Source: Paludibacteraceae bacterium (GTDB taxonomy: Bacteria; Bacteroidota; Bacteroidia; Bacteroidales; Paludibacteraceae). Taken from it: a stretch of DNA of 54,314 nucleotides. The position numbers and the translations under genes were made by a program. Shown here piece by piece: positions 41,639 to 49,820 of this stretch; the stretch's first letter is position 1; each line of letters begins with the position of its first letter. The notes under the pieces are model-generated. The model saw only the letters and a program-made list of their open reading frames with translations. It ran no database searches and was not told the DNA's origin. Where the stretch lies: the NCBI GenBank assembly GCA_017509715.1, contig JAFWOU010000015.1, positions 1-54,314 on the forward strand. Direction: 5' to 3'.

Positions 41639-42511
41639 ATATGGATGGTGGCGGTTCTCTGCATGGTGCTGAATCCGATGCAGGGGCAGGTGCTGTATGA
41701 GATATCGGGTAATTCGTGTAAGGGAAAGTCGTACCTGCTGGCTACCAACCGGCTGGTAGATATCAGTTTTCTGGATACCATCCCGAATGTGTTCCGCTGC
41801 TACGGCCGATCTAACAAGGTGGTGACCGAGTTTGCGATGCAGGACTATGAGGCCCTCTCGGCGCTGCGTCAGGCGGCTCTTTTGCCAGATAGCATCAAGC
41901 TTTCGAATTTCTATACCGACGAGGAATACAAGGCCATCGACAATATGCTGACCATCAATCTGGGTATGGGACTGGATAAGCTATGCCGGATGAAACCGGC
42001 GTATCTGACCGAGATGCTGCGTGCCGAACTGTTCAAACATTGGTTGGGTTATGACGAGGACCGCTCGATGGAGACCTTCTTTGAGCGCGTGGCAGCCGAG
42101 GAGGGACGTCCGGTATACGGACTGGATGATATCGGCGAGACGATGTATATGCTCTTTGACCGCGAGCCGTTTCATTGGCAATGCGAGGAACTGAAGAAAG
42201 TGGTGCAATACCCGGAGAAAGAGGTGGCGCAAGAGCGTATGTTGCTGGGTATGTACAGGATGGGTCATTTGACAGACATAGCTTTTCAGGTGGAGGGACC
42301 GGACAACCGCACCTCCCTATCCTATTCGGATTATCAGATCTATGCGCGTCGTAACCGCGAATGGGTGAAACGGCTGCGTCCATACCTAAAAGATGGCGGA
42401 GCATTCATCACGCTCAACGCCATCTATCTTGGGGGCGATAAGGGCCTGCTGCAGCAGTTGCGAGAGGCAGGTTATCGCGTACGTCCGGTCAATCGTCGCC
42501 GCTTAGGCTAA
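41597..42511 (+). CDS. TraB/GumN-like protein with degenerate active-site motifs
   Basis: 304 residues. A 7-nt microrepeat encodes the first 14 residues (MENGEWTMDNGKWK), then comes a hydrophobic signal segment. Family match: SYLLATNRLVDISFLDTIP aligns with the usual SYLFGTHHL.PISFLDSIP, and FITLNAIYLGGDKGLLQQL aligns with the usual ...A.HL.G..GLL..L. The conserved G-T-H-H and the later His are replaced (ATNR; Tyr for His). TraB/GumN proteins are thought to be metallopeptidase-like, so this one is probably inactive as an enzyme. Its 3' end overlaps convergent xseB by 9 nt. Confidence 0.8.
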   Translation: MENGEWTMDNGKWKIWMVAVLCMVLNPMQGQVLYEISGNSCKGKSYLLATNRLVDISFLDTIPNVFRCYGRSNKVVTEFAMQDYEALSALRQAALLPDSIKLSNFYTDEEYKAIDNMLTINLGMGLDKLCRMKPAYLTEMLRAELFKHWLGYDEDRSMETFFERVAAEEGRPVYGLDDIGETMYMLFDREPFHWQCEELKKVVQYPEKEVAQERMLLGMYRMGHLTDIAFQVEGPDNRTSLSYSDYQIYARRNREWVKRLRPYLKDGGAFITLNAIYLGGDKGLLQQLREAGYRVRPVNRRRLG

Positions 42512-42703
42512 GTCTTTCTCCATTCGGAGCAGTTCCTCACGACAATTCTTGAGTAGACGGGTGGCTTCTGCCGCCTGTTTTTTGTATTCGGTCATGCTGA
42601 GAGCTTCGCTCTGCTCCAGACTGCTGATGATTTGCTCTGCACGAGCGATGGATTCGTCGAAAGTCATAGGTGGTTTTATTCTGCTGGATTTAGTTTTTGC
42701 CAT
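42503..42703 (-). CDS. xseB: Exodeoxyribonuclease VII small subunit
   Basis: 66 residues: MTFDESIARAEQIISSLEQSE followed by a helix pair, the usual XseB coiled dimer pattern; a basic tail of 12 residues precedes it. It partners XseA in single-strand exonuclease VII. No xseA is in the window, which is unusual because they are often together. Overlaps the GNAT gene by 28 nt. Confidence 0.8.
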   Translation of the reverse strand: MAKTKSSRIKPPMTFDESIARAEQIISSLEQSEALSMTEYKKQAAEATRLLKNCREELLRMEKDLA

Positions 42704-43167
42704 ACGATAGCATCACCCTCGAGGGTCCATGCTATCAGGGATGCGGTAGGTGTATAGCCCAAGGCGCAATAGAGGTTGCTGCTGGCGGTATTGTTGACCG
42801 AGACGATGCTATAGAGCATACGCAGATGGAGAAAACCGAAGGCATACTGCTCCAGTTGCTCTATGGCACGACGTCCGATTCCCTTGCCACGCCACTCGGA
42901 GGCGATATACAGACCTGTGGCGGCACGGCGATTGCGGATGTCGAGGTCGAAGAGGTCGACGCAACCGACAGTGACGCCATCCTCGTCGACGATCAGTCGA
43001 AGCTGGCCGTCGCGATACAGATCACCCGTGGTTTGCTCGATGTAATCGCGCATATCCTGCTGCGAGAGCGGGTTGTGGGTGTCACCATCCGCCCAGGCCC
43101 GGGCATCGTTCTCCCATTGATAGAGAAACGGCAGGTCGGTGGGTTCCAGTTTTCTCAGTTTCGTCAT
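42676..43167 (-). CDS. GNAT-family N-acetyltransferase
   Basis: 163 residues. Acetyl-CoA loop EWRGKGIGRRAIEQL, then SIVSVNNTASSNLYCALGY, the typical end of the RimJ/SpeG-like branch. Substrate unknown. Tight operon position between the hydrolase and xseB. Confidence 0.88.
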   Translation of the reverse strand: MTKLRKLEPTDLPFLYQWENDARAWADGDTHNPLSQQDMRDYIEQTTGDLYRDGQLRLIVDEDGVTVGCVDLFDLDIRNRRAATGLYIASEWRGKGIGRRAIEQLEQYAFGFLHLRMLYSIVSVNNTASSNLYCALGYTPTASLIAWTLEGDAIVWQKLNPAE

Positions 43168-43174
43168 AACGGTA

Positions 43175-43600
43175 TCAGCCGAACAGGCGCTGCCAGAAAC
43201 TCTTCTTCTTATACGGATGCAGGTCCTCCATATTGCCCTGGGGAACCGGTTTGTACATATTGCCGGTATGGATCATGTTGTAGATGATTCCCCAGTCGGG
43301 CAGACCACCCAGGTTGCGGTCGTCGATCCAGAGGTCGGCCACCAGTTTACGGGCAGGACGATGGGCAGGTTCTTCCTCGGGATAGTTGGAGTTAACGGCA
43401 TAGAACTCGAGTCCGCGACTCTTGCAATAGTCCACGGCTTCCTGGAGCAACGCGCCCTCACGAACGGTCCAGAGGATGATCTGATGATGGTCTTCCTCCT
43501 GCAGTTTCTTCAGGGTCTGGATGGCAAACGGAATGGGTTTACCGATACGGGGGTACTCGTGGGTAACGATCGTACCGTCAAAATCACATGCTATAATCAT
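43175..43600 (-). CDS. HAD-like hydrolase (BT_0820 type)
   Basis: 141 residues. Motif I ACDFDGTIV at residue 4 (two Asp), then TLKKLQEEDHHQIILWTVREG (motif II Thr) and ADLWIDDRNLGG (acidic motif). Short, cap-less HAD protein as in Bacteroides BT_0820. Probable small-molecule phosphatase. It sits 7 nt before the GNAT gene. Confidence 0.82.
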   Translation of the reverse strand: MIIACDFDGTIVTHEYPRIGKPIPFAIQTLKKLQEEDHHQIILWTVREGALLQEAVDYCKSRGLEFYAVNSNYPEEEPAHRPARKLVADLWIDDRNLGGLPDWGIIYNMIHTGNMYKPVPQGNMEDLHPYKKKSFWQRLFG

Positions 43601-43606
43601 AATAAA

Positions 43607-44041
43607 CTAATATGTCGGTATATTGGGATCTTCGGGTGTCATCTCTTTCTCCATCTTGCCGATTGTGGGCTTGGTGAAGTACCAGGCTATCGCACCGATA
43701 GCGGCCAGCCACATCATCGGACGATGGCCGCCCATGAGGTAGAAGAATGCGATACCTACCGGCATGGTGAGGCCAACCATCAGGATGCGCAGCGTAGCTA
43801 CCTCCAGGTACTTTTCATCGGTCTGCGGTTTGGTCCATTTCACGAGGTACAATCCCAGCGGGATAGCGATCAACGTAATAAAGATAGCGGCATATTGCAG
43901 CGTAGTACCCAGCGTGGACATCGGATCCAGGGGCTCGTACATCTGCTTAGAAAACATGTAGTAGAACACGCTCAGCACAATGAGCGTGAGCACCATGATG
44001 CCGTAGTAGTACCAGTTCAGTTTTTTTACAATCTGTTCCAT
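43607..44041 (-). CDS. Membrane protein of unknown function, four helices
   Basis: 144 residues with four hydrophobic segments near residues 12-30, 48-66, 84-103 and 108-122 and a charged end. I have seen this type beside recR in Bacteroidota, without known function. A nine-unit 8-nt repeat separates it from recR. Confidence 0.75.
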   Translation of the reverse strand: MEQIVKKLNWYYYGIMVLTLIVLSVFYYMFSKQMYEPLDPMSTLGTTLQYAAIFITLIAIPLGLYLVKWTKPQTDEKYLEVATLRILMVGLTMPVGIAFFYLMGGHRPMMWLAAIGAIAWYFTKPTIGKMEKEMTPEDPNIPTY

Positions 44042-44042
44042 A

Positions 44043-44114
44043 TAAACCTATAAACTAATAAACCAATAAACTAATCAACCAATCAACTAATCAACCAATA
44101 AACCAATAAACTAA
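44043..44114. repeat. 8-nt tandem microrepeat (TAAACYAA / TCAACYAA, 9 units)
   Basis: Gapless octads alternating TAAACTAA, TAAACCAA, TCAACCAA and TCAACTAA fill the whole recR-membrane protein spacer and reach into the recR stop codon. Confidence 0.95.
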
Positions 44115-44731
44115 CTCTTAAACTCCACTCGATTTACGATCGACCGTCCGAGTGTGATCTCGTCGGTATATTCCAGTTCGTTGCCTACGGCTACGCCGCG
44201 GGCTATCTGGCTCACGCGGGGCGGGCGGTCGATGCCGGCATTCTGGATGCGCCGATAGATATAGAAGTTGGTGGTATCGCCCTCCATGGTGGTGGGTAGC
44301 GCCAGGATCACTTCTTCTATCTCTTCCGCTGAGAGGCGGGTTATGAGCGAGTCGATCTCGATGTCCTTGGGTCCGATGCTGTCCATGGGTGAGATGACGC
44401 CGCCCAGTACGTGGTACAGACCGTTGTACTGGCCCGTATTCTCGATCGACAGCACGTCCTGGATATTCTCTACGACGCATATGGTCCGTTGGTCACGACG
44501 CGGGGACTGGCATATGGGGCACAGGTCCTGGTCGGTGATGTTATGGCATCGGCGGCAGTAGTGCACCTCTTTGCGTAGGCGCGTGAAAGCTTCCGCAAAC
44601 TGGTCTACCTCCTGCTCCGAGCAACGCAGCAGGTGGAGCACATGTCGGAGCGCGGTCTTGCGTCCCACGCCCGGTAGCGATGCCATCTGGTTCACCGCAT
44701 TCTCCAGCAATATACTCGGATATTCACTCAT
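44111..44731 (-). CDS. recR: Recombination protein RecR
   Basis: 206 residues. N-terminal helix-hairpin-helix [17 protein letters not shown], zinc finger [16 protein letters not shown], then the TOPRIM domain ([14 protein letters not shown], with an acidic cluster) and the RecR-typical [16 protein letters not shown] end. Works with RecF and RecO to load RecA. Confidence 0.96.
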   Translation of the reverse strand: MSEYPSILLENAVNQMASLPGVGRKTALRHVLHLLRCSEQEVDQFAEAFTRLRKEVHYCRRCHNITDQDLCPICQSPRRDQRTICVVENIQDVLSIENTGQYNGLYHVLGGVISPMDSIGPKDIEIDSLITRLSAEEIEEVILALPTTMEGDTTNFYIYRRIQNAGIDRPPRVSQIARGVAVGNELEYTDEITLGRSIVNRVEFKS

Positions 44732-44788
44732 AAACTCATCAACTCATCAACTCATAAACTCATCAACTCATAAACTCCTTCACTCCTT
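44725..44788. repeat. 8-nt tandem microrepeat (AACTCATC / AACTCATA, 8 units)
   Basis: Octads starting in the recR start codon region and running into the last codons of the upstream RelA-like gene. Confidence 0.9.
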
Positions 44789-46222
44789 CTTGGCCCATCT
44801 GGCGGGCAGCATCCGGTAGGGATAGTGCTCACGTATGTTATCTGCGTTCGGACAGTCGATCCGATGGATTCGGATACCTTTAGTTACGGATACGAAGGCG
44901 AATATCGGGTCTCCGGGTTGCGGGTTGCAGCACTTGGAGAGGTTGAAGTCGACGTTCTTAACGTTCATATCCACCTCGATAGCCAGTCCCTTGAGTTCGC
45001 TTCGGTCGACGTATTCCTGGTGCTCGGTATGCGTTACCACGGGCTGTTCGTCCAGTGCCATGTATATATCGCGCAGGCGCAGGATATCCTCCTTGCCCAG
45101 CGCAAGCGACTGGTACATATCCGATACGGCCTTGTAGCCGCATTTGTCGGACATGCGTGCCACGTCCGTCTCGTTGTACTCTATCTTCCAGTTCTTGAAG
45201 CGTCGTTCCAGCAGTTCGCGTCCGGCCGAGGCGTTGCGATACTCAATCTCCTTGAGTTGCTGACGTATCTTGTTCTTGGCCTTGCTGCTGGCTACGTAGT
45301 TGAGCCAGTCGGCATTGGGGTGCTGGTTAGGCGATGTGAGTATCTCCACCTGGTCGCCGTTCTGCAGCGGTTGGCGTATGGAGACCTGCTGGTTGCGAAT
45401 GCGCCCACCCATACAGTGGCTACCTACGTCGCTATGGATGGCGTAGGCGAAGTCCAGCACCGTGGAGCCGGCGGCCAGTCGCTTGAGGTCGCCTGTGGGG
45501 GTGAAGACATAGACATACTCTTTCTCATGCTCCAGCACGCTGCCCTTCACGCCTTTGTAGGCCCAGTGGGCAGCTACGCCCTGCTCGGCCACCTCGTCCA
45601 TGCGGCGCGTACGTATCTGGACCTCCACCCAGCGGTTGTCTGGTCCCAGTACAGTGGTATGCAGACTCTCGTAGCCGTTCTCCTTGGGTACGCTGAGCCA
45701 GTCGCGCAGACGCTTGGGGTTGGGACGGAAGATATCCGTGATCATCGAGTAGACCATCCAGCAGTCTGATTTCTCTCGCTCCGGCTCGGAGTCGAGGATA
45801 ATACGGATGGCAAAGAGGTCGTAGATACGGTCTACGTCGCAATGCTGGGCCTGCATCTTATGGTAGATGGAGTGGATCGACTTGGGGCGGCCCTTGATGG
45901 TAAACCGGAATCCAGCCTCACGCAGCTTCTGCTCCAGCGGCGCGATGAAGCGGGCGATGTATTCTTCGCGCTCGGCTTTCTTCGCGTTGAGCGCGTGCGC
46001 GATATATTTATAGGTGTCGTAATCCAGAAACTTGAGCGCCAGGTCTTCCATCTCGGTTTTGATCTGGTACAGACCCAGTTTATGCGCCATCGGAGCATGG
46101 AGCGTTTGGGTCTCTCGCGCCACGTGACGACGACGATCCGAATCGCCCGCCTGATCCAACTCACGGAGCAAATTTAGGCGCTCCGTCAGTATGCTATATA
46201 GTACCTTATTGCTATCTTCCAT
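44780..46222 (-). CDS. RelA/SpoT-type (p)ppGpp synthetase lacking HD and ACT domains
   Basis: 480 residues from ATG 46222. It begins at the last helix of the usual HD hydrolase domain (RHVARETQTLHAPMAHKLGL), then has a full synthetase: GRPKSIHSIYHKM, DLFAIRII, RLRDWLSVPKENGYESLH (R-x-R-D in place of RxKD/ExDD) and EQGVAAHWAYK. TGS domain (VFTPTGDLKRLAAGSTVLDF), helical part and the Cys-Cys zinc region (SKCCNPQPGD) follow; the ACT domain is missing. Usual length is about 740. It would make but not hydrolyse (p)ppGpp. A good promoter about 8-20 nt upstream argues against a recent truncation. Confidence 0.88.
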   Translation of the reverse strand: MEDSNKVLYSILTERLNLLRELDQAGDSDRRRHVARETQTLHAPMAHKLGLYQIKTEMEDLALKFLDYDTYKYIAHALNAKKAEREEYIARFIAPLEQKLREAGFRFTIKGRPKSIHSIYHKMQAQHCDVDRIYDLFAIRIILDSEPEREKSDCWMVYSMITDIFRPNPKRLRDWLSVPKENGYESLHTTVLGPDNRWVEVQIRTRRMDEVAEQGVAAHWAYKGVKGSVLEHEKEYVYVFTPTGDLKRLAAGSTVLDFAYAIHSDVGSHCMGGRIRNQQVSIRQPLQNGDQVEILTSPNQHPNADWLNYVASSKAKNKIRQQLKEIEYRNASAGRELLERRFKNWKIEYNETDVARMSDKCGYKAVSDMYQSLALGKEDILRLRDIYMALDEQPVVTHTEHQEYVDRSELKGLAIEVDMNVKNVDFNLSKCCNPQPGDPIFAFVSVTKGIRIHRIDCPNADNIREHYPYRMLPARWAKKE

Positions 46223-46234
46223 AAAAAAACGGCA

Positions 46235-46266
46235 CAAAGTTACGATTTTTTTTGCATATATGAAAA
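46235..46266 (-). promoter_or_regulatory. Promoter of the RelA-recR-xseB operon
   Basis: Minus strand: -7 box TAACTTTG at 46242-46235 with a weak -33 (TTTCATATATG) about 20 nt upstream. Leader only about 8 nt. It overlaps the divergent promoter at 46251-46283. Confidence 0.65.
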
Positions 46267-46283
46267 AAAATTTGTAATTTTGC
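46251..46283 (+). promoter_or_regulatory. Promoter of the 46346 gene
   Basis: TTTGCATATAT, 20-nt spacing, TAATTTTGC. Confidence 0.85.
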
Positions 46284-46345
46284 AGCGAATTTTTGTGAAT
46301 ATGCACTTTTTGTATAGAAAATATATCTAAATTAATACCAAAAAT

Positions 46346-47107
46346 ATGAAGCCATTAAAAATTACTGCGTGCGTACTGCTGGGTGCAAGTGCTATTGCAA
46401 TTGCTGTTATGTGCGTAATGAGTGTAATCACTCCGATCAAGTTTGATGAGACTAAAATCCAACGCGAGGAGGAAGTAGTAGCCAACCTCAAGGCGCTGCG
46501 TACTGCCGAGCTCGAGTTCCGTAATCAGAACGGCCGCTTCACGGCGGATCTGGACTCGCTCATCCTCTTCATCAAGACTGCTCCGAAGAAGGACCTCGTG
46601 AAGATGGGTAGCCTCACTGAGAAGCAGCTGGAGGCCGGTATGACCGAGGAAAAAGCTACCGAGATCTTCAAGGCTGCGAAAGCACGTGTTGAGAAAATGG
46701 ATACCGTATTCGAATCCGATTCGGCTAAGTTTGCGTATATCTGGGCTACCGACAAGCAGATGATCGATGCCGGACTCCAGGGATTTGCTCGTGATACCCT
46801 CCGTCTGAACATGCTGGAGGCTATCTTCAAGGGCCAGTACACCGAGGAGACCATCGCTGAGATCTGCGTGATCCCCCACTCCGGCGGCCAGAAGTTCAAG
46901 GTGGAGGTTAACAACGAGTACACCACCGCCTCCGGTACCAACGTACCCCTCTTCGCTATCTATGCGCCGTTTGAGAGCTATCTGAGCGACCTGGATGAGC
47001 AGGAGCTGATCAACCTCATCGACCAGGAGAAGACGCTGGAGCACTATCCCGGATTGAAGGTGGGCGATGTAGAGGAGCCTAACAACTACGCAGGCAACTG
47101 GGAGTAA
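46346..47107 (+). CDS. Membrane-anchored pilin-like protein (253 aa)
   Basis: One N-terminal membrane helix (about 7-28), then VANLKALRTAELEFRNQNGRF with ADLDSLILF, which resembles the start of type IV pilin/pseudopilin-like solute-exposed domains of Bacteroidota (helix followed by a small beta domain with PHSGGQKFKVEV). No prepilin peptidase site, so the likeness concerns fold only. Function unknown. 31 nt before rsmD, so probably co-transcribed. Confidence 0.75.
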   Translation: MKPLKITACVLLGASAIAIAVMCVMSVITPIKFDETKIQREEEVVANLKALRTAELEFRNQNGRFTADLDSLILFIKTAPKKDLVKMGSLTEKQLEAGMTEEKATEIFKAAKARVEKMDTVFESDSAKFAYIWATDKQMIDAGLQGFARDTLRLNMLEAIFKGQYTEETIAEICVIPHSGGQKFKVEVNNEYTTASGTNVPLFAIYAPFESYLSDLDEQELINLIDQEKTLEHYPGLKVGDVEEPNNYAGNWE

Positions 47108-47138
47108 TCCGGTTTAAGCCGAGCAAATTATTTCAGTC

Positions 47139-47663
47139 ATGAGAATAATTTCCGGAACATTTGGGGGGCGGCGCTTGTCGCCCCCTAAAAATATCACAGC
47201 GCGTCCTACGACCGACTTCGCCAAGGAGAGTCTGTTCAACCTGCTGCAGAACCGCATGGAGTTTGAGGGCATCGATATGCTCGATCTCTTTGCCGGTACG
47301 GGCGGTATCGGGCTGGAGTTTGTCAGTCGTGGTGCACGCGAGGTCACGGCCGTGGAGCTGGCGCATACCCAGCAGAACTTCATCATCCAGACCTGCAAGC
47401 AACTGGGCATCCGCAATCTCTCGCTCATCCGGGGCGATGTGTTTCGCTATCTGAACGCCTGTCGGATCAGTTATGATTTCATCTATGCTGACCCACCCTA
47501 TGCCCTGGATCGTCTGGAGGAGCTGCCCGACCTGGTATTGCCTCGCCTGAAAGAGGGCGGCTGGTTCGTGCTGGAGCATGGCAAGGACCGCGATTTCTCG
47601 CTCCATCCCCGCCACGTTGAGACCCGCCGCTACGGCAGCGTCCATTTCAGCTTCTTTCAATAA
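47139..47663 (+). CDS. rsmD: 16S rRNA (guanine-966-N2)-methyltransferase
   Basis: 174 residues. MRIISGTFGGRRL start, RPTTDFAKESLFNLL, motif I LDLFAGTGGIGLE, and catalytic motif IV YADPPYALD. Methylates G966 of 16S rRNA. A terminator follows immediately. Confidence 0.94.
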   Translation: MRIISGTFGGRRLSPPKNITARPTTDFAKESLFNLLQNRMEFEGIDMLDLFAGTGGIGLEFVSRGAREVTAVELAHTQQNFIIQTCKQLGIRNLSLIRGDVFRYLNACRISYDFIYADPPYALDRLEELPDLVLPRLKEGGWFVLEHGKDRDFSLHPRHVETRRYGSVHFSFFQ

Positions 47664-47695
47664 AAAAAATCGCACTCGAAAGTGCGATTTTTTTT
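47663..47695. terminator. Terminator of rsmD
   Basis: AATCGCACT pairs with AGTGCGATT around a CGAA tetraloop, flanked by A and T tracts. Confidence 0.92.
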
Positions 47696-47761
47696 GTAAA
47701 GTTTTAGGGTGCCTTTGGATAGCCTTTTCTTATGGTGTTCTATGGGCAATGGTCTAGGATT

Positions 47762-47827
47762 ACCCTTACTTGCCCCTTACTTAACCCTTACTTAAGCCTT
47801 ACTTGGGTCTTTCTTGGGATGTTATTG
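47762..47827. repeat. 11-nt tandem microrepeat (ACCCTTACTTG type, 6 units)
   Basis: Six gapless 11-mers: ACCCTTACTTG, CCCCTTACTTA, ACCCTTACTTA, AGCCTTACTTG, GGTCTTTCTTG, GGATGTTATTG, decaying toward the end. No gene in 47696-48390. Confidence 0.9.
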
Positions 47828-48008
47828 GGAGATGGTCCCGTGATGATGGAGGAGATGAAAGGACAAAAGGTGAGTGTAAACAGGAGATAAACAAATAAAA
47901 CGATTAAAAATTATTTTTTTCATTTTTTCTGTTTTTCAGTTTGTCCATGTTTTGAACTTCCTTATATTAGAAAAAAAAAATGTTATTTATTTTATTTATA
48001 TTATTTGT

Positions 48009-48062
48009 GCACGGATTTCGGATAATTATGCACGGATTTCGGACAGTGGTGTACGGATTTCG
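48009..48062. repeat. 21-nt tandem repeat (GCACGGATTTCGGA, 3 units)
   Basis: Units start at 48009, 48030 and 48051 with the core G[CT]ACGGATTTCG. A related core (CCGGATATCGGACA) follows inside the palindrome at 48079-48099. Confidence 0.85.
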
Positions 48063-48078
48063 TACTCGTTACTACTAA

Positions 48079-48099
48079 AATGTCCGGATATCGGACATT
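48079..48099. other. Inverted repeat AATGTCCG-GATAT-CGGACATT
   Basis: Perfect 8-bp arms about 200 nt upstream of the antiporter promoter. A protein-binding site or hairpin. Confidence 0.7.
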
Positions 48100-48194
48100 A
48101 TGTGTTTTCGGGTGATTTAGTAAAGTGATGTGTCTGTGACGTCAAGGATGCGAACGAGATGCGAATGAAGATGACAGGTAATAGATAAAACCTA

Positions 48195-48226
48195 CCGGCA
48201 TCGGATGCCTGGGCAATGGACAAAGG
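48195..48226 (-). repeat. REP-like palindrome, copy 6
   Basis: GGCATCGGATGCC stem followed by TGGGCAATGGACAAAGG; on the minus strand CCTTTGTCCATTG, with G replacing the last two bases of TTAG. It is 45 kb from the RAYT gene. Confidence 0.65.
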
Positions 48227-48275
48227 GCACCGGAGGTAAACCGAAATACAATATTTTATTTTTTTTACATGTACG

Positions 48276-48308
48276 TTTGCGTATGTGGGATTTTTTTTGT
48301 ACCTTTGC
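48276..48308 (+). promoter_or_regulatory. Promoter of the antiporter gene
   Basis: TTTGCGTATGT, 20-nt spacing, TACCTTTGC. Leader about 80 nt. Confidence 0.85.
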
Positions 48309-48390
48309 AACCGAAACTCAGAAACAACACATAATCTTCCGCTCGGACGATACGACACAGAAGTATTTCGTGCTATAAAAATTGACGACT

Positions 48391-49752
48391 ATGGTACATG
48401 ATTTATATATTCTAATGATTACGGCGGGCGTAGTGAGTCTGCTGTTCAAATGGTTGAAGCAACCTGTGGTATTAGGCTACATTGTAGCCGGAGTGTTGGT
48501 AGGTCCGAACCTGGCAGGAGAAAACCTGGTGAACCCCGAGAACGTCAAGGCGTGGGGTGAGATAGGTGTGCTATTCGTGCTGTTCTGCATCGGTCTGGAG
48601 TTCCGCCTGAAGAAGATGTTGGAGAGCGGGAAAACGGCCTTTATCGGCGTATTGACCATCGTGGTCGGTATGCTGGTGCTGGGCTACGGCGTAGGGCGTA
48701 TCTCGGGCTTGGACAACATGAACGCGATGTTCCTGGCCGCGATGCTGTGTATGTCGAGTACGACCATCGTGATGAAGGCGGTGGACGAAGCCGGATGGAG
48801 CAAAGAACGATTCGTACAAGGGGCGACGAGTATCTTGATATTGGAAGATATCATCGCCGTAGTGCTGATGGTGCTGCTGTCGAATATAGCGACGAGCAAC
48901 AGCTTTGATGCGCTGGTGATGCTTAAGACGGTGGGTGTGCTGGCCGTAACGTTGGCCATATGGTTTGTGGTAGGTATATTGGTGATTCCGACCATCATCC
49001 GCAAGGCGCGTAGCTACCTGAACGACGAGACGCTGATCATCCTGGCGCTGGGTCTGTGTATGGGTATGGTGCTGACCGCAGAAGAAGCCGGATTCAGCAG
49101 TGCGCTGGGTGCATTTGTGATGGGTATGGTGCTGGCCGAGACGCTGGAGTCGCACCGTATTGAGAAACTAATGTCGCCGCTTAAGAACGTGTTTGCCGCT
49201 ATATTCTTCGTATCGGTCGGCATGATGATCAATCCCGGATCGCTGGTAACCTACTGGCCGGGTATCCTGCTGGTGGCTATCGTGGTGATCGTAGGTATGA
49301 TCGTGTTCGGTACGCTCGGCTGCTGGTGGGGCGGATCGACTATGAAGGACTCCATGCTGACCGGTTTCTCGTTCGTGCAGATCGGTGAGTTCTCGTTCAT
49401 CATCGCTACCCTGGGTAACAAACTCGGCGTGATCGATCCGGCGATCTATCCTATCATCGTGGCAGCTTCGGTGGTGACCACCTTCCTCACGCCGTACATC
49501 ATGAAGACGTGTATTCCGTGTTATAACTTCCTATATAGCCATGCTTCGCCGAGGCTGAAGGGCAAGATCGATGCACGCGAAGAGCAAGTAGCGCAGCAGG
49601 AGCAGAAGAAGGGCGCCGGATCCGCGAAGAAGGCGACGAAGAGCAAGGACTCGAAGATGGAGAAAGTACTGGAACACACGTTTGTCACCAAACATGTGGT
49701 GAACCTCTTTATCAAGAACATGACTGAGAACGATCAGCCCGCCGAAAAATAG
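48391..49752 (+). CDS. Kef-type cation:proton antiporter (CPA2), without RCK domain
   Basis: 453 residues from ATG 48391; a TTG three codons upstream is a weaker start. About twelve membrane helices with the CPA2 pattern QPVVLGYIVAGVLVGPN, FVLFCIGLEFRL, and GFSSALGAFVMGMVLAET. The C-terminal 60 residues are charged and soluble (Lys/Glu-rich, AQQEQKKGAG) instead of a TrkA_N/RCK regulatory domain, so ligand control as in KefB/C is not expected. Exchanges K+ or Na+ for H+. Confidence 0.9.
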   Translation: MVHDLYILMITAGVVSLLFKWLKQPVVLGYIVAGVLVGPNLAGENLVNPENVKAWGEIGVLFVLFCIGLEFRLKKMLESGKTAFIGVLTIVVGMLVLGYGVGRISGLDNMNAMFLAAMLCMSSTTIVMKAVDEAGWSKERFVQGATSILILEDIIAVVLMVLLSNIATSNSFDALVMLKTVGVLAVTLAIWFVVGILVIPTIIRKARSYLNDETLIILALGLCMGMVLTAEEAGFSSALGAFVMGMVLAETLESHRIEKLMSPLKNVFAAIFFVSVGMMINPGSLVTYWPGILLVAIVVIVGMIVFGTLGCWWGGSTMKDSMLTGFSFVQIGEFSFIIATLGNKLGVIDPAIYPIIVAASVVTTFLTPYIMKTCIPCYNFLYSHASPRLKGKIDAREEQVAQQEQKKGAGSAKKATKSKDSKMEKVLEHTFVTKHVVNLFIKNMTENDQPAEK

Positions 49753-49820
49753 GTATAGCGAAGACCAGCAACAGTTCCGACCAATTGGCTACGACACTAG
49801 AACTTAAATAGAGATTTGAT

